Assembly: GCA_037349105.1 (NCBI GenBank)
Contig: JAYJMM010000106.1
Location: 2,480,001-2,544,000, forward strand
Length of the DNA: 64,000 nucleotides
Direction of reading: 5' to 3'
Origin: Limnomonas spitsbergensis
Lineage: Eukaryota > Chlorophyta > Chlorophyceae > Chlamydomonadales
Below the pieces are notes generated by a model that saw only the letters and a list, made by a program, of their open reading frames with translations, was not told the origin of the DNA and did not search any database. Made by a program: the position numbers and the translations under genes. Position 1 is the first letter of the stretch. The number at the start of each line of letters is the position of its first letter. Shown piece by piece: positions 32,001 to 41,000 of the stretch.

Positions 32001-35000
32001 TCCGCCCTTTTCATGAAATGGTGTGCTCCTTCGATGTGCGCTGAGACCTCCCCCCCTGTCCCCCGACTCGTTGTCCAGGCCTGGTCAAGGACGTGTTTGA
32101 CGGAGAGGCCGTGATGAAGAAGATGAAGGGTGAGCCAGGAGGGGTTACGAGTTAAATCTTGAACCCTTAATCTTGAACCCGAAAACCTGAACCTTGCACC
32201 CTTTGACGGGGAGGACGTGATGAAGAAGATGATAGGTGAGGCCTGGAGGGTGAACGAGTTATAATCCTGAACCCTGAATCCTTTGACGTGGAGGCCGCGA
32301 TGAAGAAGGTGAAGGGTGTGACCTTGAAGGGGGAGGGTTTAAAGCCCTGAACCTTATGACGTGGATGCCGCGATGAAGAAGATGAAAGGTGTGGCCTGGA
32401 GGTGTTGAGAGTTAAAATCCTGAACCCTATTTTTTTTGATGGAGAGGCCTTGATGTAGAAGATGAAAGGTGTGCCCTTGAAGGGTAAAGGGTTGAAACTT
32501 TGAACCCATTGACGGGGAGGCCGAGGTGAAGAAGGATAAAAGGTGTAGCCTTGAAGGGTTCAGGGTTGTAACCCTTAGTTTAGGGTTGTTACCCTATACC
32601 CTTTACCCGGAACCCTTTGACGTGGAGGCTGTGGTTAAGAAGAACACGCATGTGGCCTTGAATGGGATGCGGCCGTTGCAGTAGCAAGATCATGTAGTCA
32701 TGCAGTAGTAGCCACAAGCTGAGCAACAGCATGTAGCAGCCTTCAGCAGCTGCTTTGATTAGCAGCTTGACATGTAGCAGTGCAGCCTTTGCTGCAAGCT
32801 GAATAGCAGCTTTGATTAGCATTGTTGATTGGCAGCCTTAAAAAGCGGCCTTGGGCAGCAGCCTTAAAAACGGCGTTGAGCAGCAGCTGTGAGTAACTGC
32901 GTCAAGTAGCAGCAGCTCCCTTGCAATGGTCTATTAACTTGTCCTCCCCGCTCCCCCGCAGGTTCCTCTGGCATTGGCCACGTCCGCTACCCCACCGCCA
33001 GCTCTTCCTCCGCCCACGCCGATATACCATAAGCTGACTTTCCCCCGCTCCCCCGCAGGTTCCTCTGGCATTGGCCATGTCCGCTACCCCACCGCCAGCT
33101 CTTCCTCTGCCCACGTCGATATACCATAAGCTGACTTTTCTCCCCGCTCCCCCGCAGGTTCCTCTGGCATTGGCGAAGTCCGCCACTCCACCGCCGGCTC
33201 CTCCTCTGTCCACACTTACATCTGGTTGTTCTCCCCGCTCCCCTGCAGGTTCCTCTGGCATTGGCCACGTCCGCTACCCCACTGCTGGCTCTTCCTCTGC
33301 CCAGGAGGCCCAGCCTTTCTTCGTCAACAGCCCCCTGGGTATGTACTTGATTCACAACGGTAACCTCACAAACACGGAGGAGCTGCGCGTCCTGCTTAAC
33401 AGCAGCCGGTCCTTCTTCAACAGGTGAGGGAGGGGGGGGGGGGGGGATGCCTAGGAGAAGCAGTGTTGATTCTAGATCCACCGCGGCAACCTCACCAACA
33501 CTGAAGAGCTGCGCGTCCTGCTCAACAGCAGCCGCTCCTTCTTCAACTGGTGAGGGAGGGGGGGGGGGGGGCATGCCTAGGAGAAGCAGTGTTGATTCTA
33601 GATCCACCGCGGCAACCTCACCAACACTGAAGAGCTGCGCGTCCTGCTCAACAGCAGCCGCTCCTTCTTCAACATGTGAGGGAGGGGGAGGGGGGGGGCA
33701 TGCCTAGGAGAAGCAGTGTTGATTCTAGATCCACCGCGGCAACCTCACCAACACTGAAGAGCTGCGCGTCCTGCCCAACAGCAGCCGCTCCTTCTTCAAC
33801 ATGTGAGGGAGGGGGGGGGGGGCATGCCTAGGAGAAGCAGTGTTGATTCTAGATCCACCGCGGCAACCTCACCAACACTGAAGAGCTGCGCGTCCTGCTC
33901 AACAGCAGCCGGTCCTTCTTCAACAGGTGGGGGGGGGGGGGCATGCCTAGGAGAAGCAGTGTTGATTCTAGATCCACAGCGGCAACCTCACCAACACTGA
34001 AGAGCTGCGCGTCCTGCTCAACAGCAGCCGCTCCTTCTTCAACTGGTGAGGGAGGGGGGGGGGGGGCATGCCTAGGAGAAGCAGTGTTGATTCTAGATCT
34101 TCAACAGTAGAGGGGGCACGCGTAGGGTAATTGTTAATTTTTGGTTTTCAGCAGTTGGATTGGGGAAGGGGCATGCCTAGGAGACGTGTTCATTAAATTT
34201 CTCTATTCAAGGTCGTCAACGGGCGTGGGGGGGCATGCCATGAACAAGTGTGGGGGGGCATGCCTAGGAAAAGTCTTTATTCGAGGTGTTCAACGGGTGG
34301 CAACGTGCGCAGCCATACGATTTTGCATAGTCTCTAAATGTTTAGTAAAAACCAGTCGAACATATATGTAGATACATAGAGAGATGTACTGCAGGCATCT
34401 ACCCACACCCATTGCCCCGCCCCCCCCCCCCTTTGTCCCCTGACAGGCACTTGCGCACAGACAGCGACTCCGAGGTCCTGCTGAACGTGCTGGCTGACGA
34501 GGTGCACCGCGCACACCAGCGCTGCCTGCAGACCACTGGCTGCGACCCCAACAAGAGGAAGGTGCGCAACACACGCGCCCTTTGTTTTCCTCAACTTTGC
34601 TAACTTCAAAAAATATCATGACCACCAATACTACCACCGATATACCGATACTACCACCGATACACCAAACTCTAAGCCCTAAACCCTGCTGGTACCGACT
34701 GTCCTAGGGTTCAGCCGCGAACCCAACAAGAGGAAGGTGCGCAGCATACGCACCCTTTAAAAAAATGCACGCAAACTCTAAAAAACGACCTTGACTACCG
34801 GTACTGTTACCGACTGTCCTAGGGTTGCTGCTGGCACCTTCACGCAGACCCCTTAACACTTCACCCTAAACCCCTTCAGGGTGATTTTCTGTTAGAGGCT
34901 GACAATTAGCACCATAAAGCTGAACCCTGAGCCCTGAACACTGACCCCTGACCCCTGAACACTGAGCCCTGAACCCCAATTCCGGGTTTTACTGTGTTGA

Positions 35001-38000
35001 TTTCCTGTTTGAGGCTGGTGCTAGCACCATGCAACTGAACCCTGAACCCTGAACCCGATCCCCTTCAGGTTAATTTCCTGTTTGAGGCGGGTGCTAGCAC
35101 CATGCAACTGAACCCTGAACCCTGAACCCGATCCCCTTCAGGTTGATTTCCTGTTTGAGGCGGGTGCTAGCACCATGCAACTGAACCCTGAACCCTGAAC
35201 CCGATCCCCTTCAGGTTGATTTCCTGTTTGAGGCGGGTGCTAGCACCATGAAATTGCTCAAGGGCGCATACAGCTGCCTCTGTCTGGTCTCTGGAGTGGG
35301 CATGGTTGCGTTCAGGGACCCCTTTGGAATCAGGTGTGAGATGGGCTTACTTCTTAGGGTTTAGGGTTTAGTTGCGCTCAGGGACCCCTTAGGAATTAGG
35401 TGTGAGATGGGCTTACTTCTTAGGGTTTAGGGTTTAGTTGCGTTCAGGGATCCCTTTGGAATCAGGTGTGAGATGGACTCACTTCTTAGGGTTTAGGGTT
35501 TACTTGCGCTCAGGGACCCCTTCGGAATCAGGTGTGAGATGGACTCACTTCTTACGGTTTGGGGTTCAGTTGCGCTCAGGGACCCCTTTGGAATCAGGTG
35601 TGAGATGGGCTTACTTAAAAGGATTTAGGGTTAAGTTGCGAGCAGGTGGTAGTGGTTTGAGATGGGCTGAATTTTTAGACGAGAGGAAGAGAGAGTCTGT
35701 GAGAGAGAGAGGGGGGCGAGGGGGAAGAGGGGCGAGGGGGGAAAGTGATGAGGGGGGCTCACTTATTAGACGAGAGGAAGAGAGAGTGTGTGAGAGAGAG
35801 AAAGGAAGTGTGGGAGGGGGGAAATGGGCTTACTTCCTCCCTCTCGGTCTTTCCTTGGCCTTTGTTTTGATTATAACCTCATGTAGACGAGAGGAAGAGA
35901 GTGTGAGAGAGAGGGGGGTGAGGGGTGAGGGGGGGAAGAGGGGCGAGGGGGGAAAGTGATGAGGGGGGCTCACTTATTAGACGAGAGGAAGAGAGAGAGT
36001 GTGTGAGAGAGAGAGAGTGTGTGTGAGAGAGAGAGTGTGTGAGAGAGAGTGGGTGTGTGTGAGAGAGAGAGTGTGAGAGAGAGAGAGAGGGTGTGATAGA
36101 GAGAGGGTGTGTGAGAGAGAGAGAGAGTGGGACAGAGAGAGAGTGTGTGAGAGAGAGTGGGTGTGTGAGAGAGAGAGTGTGTGTGAGAGAGAGAGTGTGT
36201 GAGAGAGAGAGAGGGTGTGAGAGAGAGAGGGTGTGTGAGAGAGAGAGTGTGAGAGAGAGAGAGAGTGTGTGAGAGAGAGTGGGTGTGTGAGAGAGAGAGA
36301 GTGTGTGTGAGAGAGAGAGTGTGTGAGAGAGAGAGTGTGTGAGAGAGAGAGAGTGTGTGAGAGAGAGAGTGTGTGAGAGAGAGAGTGTGTGAGAGAGAGA
36401 GAGAGTGAGACAGAGAGAGAGGGTGTGAGAGAGAGAGGGTGTGTGTGTGAGAGAGAGAGTGTTTGATAGAGAGAGGGTGTGTGAGAGAGAGAGGGTGTGT
36501 GAGAGAGAGAGGGTGTGTGTGAGAGAGAGAGAGAGAAAGAGAGTGTGTGAGAGAGAGAGGGTGTGTGAGAGGGAGAGGGTGTGTGAGAGAGAGAGGGTGT
36601 GTGAGTGAGAGAGTGTGTGAGAGAGAGAGGGTGTGGAGAGAGAGAGAGTGTGTGAGAGAGAGAGAGTGTGAGAGAGAGAGGGTGTGTGAGAGAGGGTGTG
36701 TGTGAGAGAGAGAGGGTGTGTGAGAGAGAGAGTGTGTGAGAGAGAGAGAGTGTGTGTGAGAGAGAGAGAGTGTGTGAGAGAGAGAGAGTGTGTGAGAGAG
36801 AGAGAGTGTGTGTGAGAGAGAGAGTGTGTGAGAGAGAGAGAAAGAGTGTGTGAGAGAGAGAGAGTGTGTGAGAGAGAGAGAGTGTGAGACAGAGAGAGAG
36901 TGTGTGAGAGAGACAGAGAGAGAAAGGAGGTGACGGAGGGGTGAGATATTTTGCCTCTGGATCAAAACCCCACGCCCCTGGTGACATTTCTTTTCGCCCC
37001 CCTCACGCCCTGCATCCCACACACCCTGTTCCCCCTCCCGCCTGCATCCCCAGGCCCCTCGTGATCGGCACCCGCCCGGGCCCCAAGGGAGACGAGTACT
37101 GCATCGCCTCTGAGGACTGCGCCTTTGGACCCATTGGCTTCACTCGCCTGCGGGACGTGCTCCCGGGAGAGATGGTCATCATCACCCAGGATGGACAGCT
37201 GCTCAGCAGACAGGTGGGGGGAGGGGTAAGAGGGTGTAAGCCAGTAGAGAGATGAGGGGGGGGGGGGGTAGGAGGGTGTACGCCAGTAGAGAGATGAGGG
37301 GGGGGGGGGGGTAGGAGGGTGTAAGCCAGTAGAGAGATGAGGGGGGGGGGGGGTAGGAGGGTGTAAGCCAGTAGAGAGATCAGGGGGGGTAGGTAGGGCG
37401 TAGCCAGGATGGGAATCTGGCCAAAAGAGAGATGAGGGGGCATCACCCAGGATGGACAGCTTCTCAGCAGACAGGTAGAGGGGTAACATTGGTTGGGTAG
37501 GTAGGGGGTGGCACTGTGTGTGTGGGGGGGGGGGTAGGAGGGTGTAAGCCAGTAAAGAGATGAGGGGGGGTAGGAAGGGGTTAGCCCGGATGGGGAGCTG
37601 CCCAATAGAGAGATGAGGGGGCTTCAACCAGGACAACTGCTCAGCAGACAGGGGGGGGGGGTAACAATGGGATGGTAAGTAGGGGGTAACACTTGCAACA
37701 TTGGGCAACACTCGGTGGGTATGGGGGTTCTGTGCAGGCTGCCACTATAAGTCCTACTCCGTGACTCTTAAAAGCAACCCTTCTTCTATGCTCGTGACTC
37801 CTGGGGTCGTTATCCCTCAACACTTCACCTTGTTGCTGCTGCACAAGTGGCTCCTGGAACTTTGACTCGAATACCTTATACCCTGCTTCTGTGTAGGCTG
37901 TCCCTGGGAACCTGTCACCCCACAACTGGCCCCTAAACACTTCACCCCACAACCTTAACCCTCCACACTTCACCCTCGTTCTACACAGGTGGCTCCCGGG

Positions 38001-41000
38001 ACCTTGACTCCTTGCATCTTTGAGTACATCTACCTTGCCAGGCCCGACACCATCATGAACGACATCTCGGTGTACAACTTCCAGTTGGAGCTGGGCTCAG
38101 TGCTGGCGCGCCGCATCAAGTGAGTGTACTGAAGTAGTACTGCTGCCAGCGCTCGTTTGATTCATAAATTTCAGCTTGGTGTAAAACTTCCAGTTGGAGC
38201 TGGACTCAGTGCTGGCGCACGGCATCAAGATGTAGTGCAACAGTACAACAGCACTACTGCTACATGACAACTGAGTACTGTGACATCACAGCAGTACGTG
38301 TGCAGCATTACAGCAGTACGTGTGCAGCACTACAGCAGTACAAATGCAGCTGTGCATCAGCACTGATACAGCAGTACGGCAGTGTTACTGCATTAGTGCA
38401 ACAGTACTACTACACCAGTACAACAGCGTTGTTGCAATAGTACAACAGTGTAACCGCTGCAGTACAGCAGTATTGCAACAGTGCTACTGCAGCATCACAA
38501 CAGTGCTGCTGCAACAGCACAACAGGTCAACAGTACTACTGCAGCATCACAACAGTGTTGCTGCAACAGCACAACAGGTCAACAGTACTACTGCAGCATC
38601 ACAACAGTGCTGCTGCAACAGCACAACAGGTCAACAGTACTACTGCAGCAGCACAACAGGATTGCTGCTGCTGCTGGCCCTCATTTGACTAAGCACTGCA
38701 GTTGTCAACCCCTTTTCATAAGTGGCCTTTCTAAGCGGCAATTTTTGACATTTTCTGATTGTCCTTCCTTCATCTGTGTGTCCTTTCTTTCGCACTCTCT
38801 CTTAACCCTTCACCCTGCAACCCTCTCACTCTCTTGACCCTAAACCCTCTCAGTCTATAAACCCTAAACCTGCAACCCTCTCACTCTCTTAACCTTTTAC
38901 CCTGCAACCCTCTCACTCTCTTGACCCTAAACCCTCCCACTCTATCAACCCTCAACCTGCAACCCTCTCACTTGTTAAACCCTTAACCCTGCAACCCTCT
39001 CACTCCTTAAACCCGAAACCCTGCAACCCTCTCCCTCCCCTACCCTACAGGGCGTCAAACTGGGACATTGACCTCATCTGCCCGGGTCCCAATGGCTCTC
39101 TCTCTCGAAACCCTATCCCCTGCTACCCTACCCCCCCTTCCCCACAGGGCATAAAACTGGGACATCGACCTCATCTGCCCGGTTCCCGATGGCTCTCACT
39201 CTCTGAACCCTGTACCCTGCAACCCTCTCCCCCCTTCCTTCAGGGCGTCAAACTGGGACATCGACCTCATCTGCCCGGTTCCCGATGGCTCTCTCTAAAC
39301 CCTATCCCTTGCAAACCTCTCCCTCCCCTTCCCCACAGGGCATCAAACTGGGACATCGACCTCATCTGCCCGGTTCCCAATGGCTCTCACTCTCTGAACC
39401 CTGTACCCTGCAATCCTCTCCCTCCCCTACCCTACAGGGCGTCAAACTGGGACATCGACCTCATCTGCCCGGTTCCCGATGGCTCCCGGCCGGCTGCCAT
39501 CCAGATGGCCCATGACCTTGACCTGCCTTACCGCGAGGGCCTAGTGAAGAACCGCTACGTTGGCCGCACCTTCATCATGCCAGACCAGAGGCTGAGGGAG
39601 ATGAGCGTGCGCAGGAAGCTCAATGCCATGCCCGCGGTGTTTGAGGTGAGGGGGAGGTCCTAATCTTCTATGCCGTGCCTGTGGTGTTCGAGGTCAGGGG
39701 GAGGCGCAATGTGATGTTAATTTGTTCAGGGGTATTTGCTTATGAGCTAAGATGGTGGGGTGAGTTAGGCTCAATGCGGTTGCGGTATTTCAGGTGCGGG
39801 GTAGGTTCTATGCCATGGCCTCCGTGTTGGAGGTGCGGGGGAGGTTCTATGCCATGGCCACCGTATTGGAGGTGAGGGGTAGGTTCAAAGCCATGCCCGC
39901 GGTGTTTGAGGTGAGGAGGAGGCGCAACGTGATGATGTTTGTTTAGGGGGAGGCTTGTGAGCTGGGATGGTGGGGTGAGTAAGGCTTAATGCTTCTGCGG
40001 TATTTGAGGTGCGGGGTAGGTTCTCTGCCATGGCCTCAGTGTTTGAAGTTGGGAGGAGGCGCTAAGTGATGTTACTTGTTTAGGGGGAGGCTTATGAGCT
40101 GGGACGGTGATGTGAGTAAGGCTCAATTCTTTGGGGTATTTAGAGGTGCTAAACCCTAAACCCTGACCCCTAGGGTCATATGCCATGCTCTCGGTGTTAG
40201 AGGCAAGGAGGTCCAATGTGAAGCCTTCGGTATTTGAGATTAGTGGGGGAGGGGGGTTAGCTGGGCTGGGAGGGCGAGGTGAGGGAGGCTCGATGCCATG
40301 CCTGTTCTTTGATACACGAGGGATGGCCTTGAGATGGTCCCGAGGGTTGAAGGGTGATATTTGCACCCTCTCCTCCCCCTCTGCCTCCCCTCTGCCCATC
40401 TGCTGCCCTGCTCACCTCCTGACTCCTCTCCCTCCCTCTTTCTGGCCACCTTTGCACCCTCTCCCCCCCCTCTGCCTTCTCATGTCCCCCCTCTGCCCAC
40501 CTGCTGCCCTGCTCTCTTCTCGACTCCTCTCCCTGCCTCCCTCTTTCTGGCCACCTTTGCACCCTCTCCTCCCCCTCTGCCTCCCCTCTGCCCATCTGCT
40601 GCCCTGCTCACCTCCTGACTCCTCTCCCTCCCTCTTTCTGGCCACCTTTGCACCCTCTCCCCCCCCTCTGCCTTCTCATGTCCCCCCTCTGCCCACCTGC
40701 TGCCCTGCTCTCTTCTCGACTCCTCTCCCTGCCTCCCTCTTTCTGGCCACCTTTGCACCCTCTCCTCCCCCTCTGCCTCCCCTCTGCCCATCTGCTGCCC
40801 TGCTCACCTCCTGACTCCTCTCCCTCCCTCTTTCTGGCCACCTTTGCACCCTCTCCCCCCCCTCTGCCTTCTCATGTCCCCCCTCTGCCCACCTGCTGCC
40901 CTGCTCTCTTCTCGACTCCTCTCCCTGCCTCCCTCTTTCTGGCCACCTTTGCACCCTCTCCTCCCCCTCTGCCTCCCCTCTGCCCATCTGCTGCCCTGCT

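Noticed and set aside
33249..33423. Treating the decoy exon copies as alternative coding exons in the PPAT model
   Set aside because: The 74-nt copies break frame, and the acceptor-side copies lack the rest of the exon. One unique path gives a full-length, phase-consistent enzyme.
35970..37022. 336-350-codon Ser/Leu/His/Thr frames on the minus strand
   Set aside because: Products of the GA/GT tract, with no start context, no splice partner and antisense to a clear gene.
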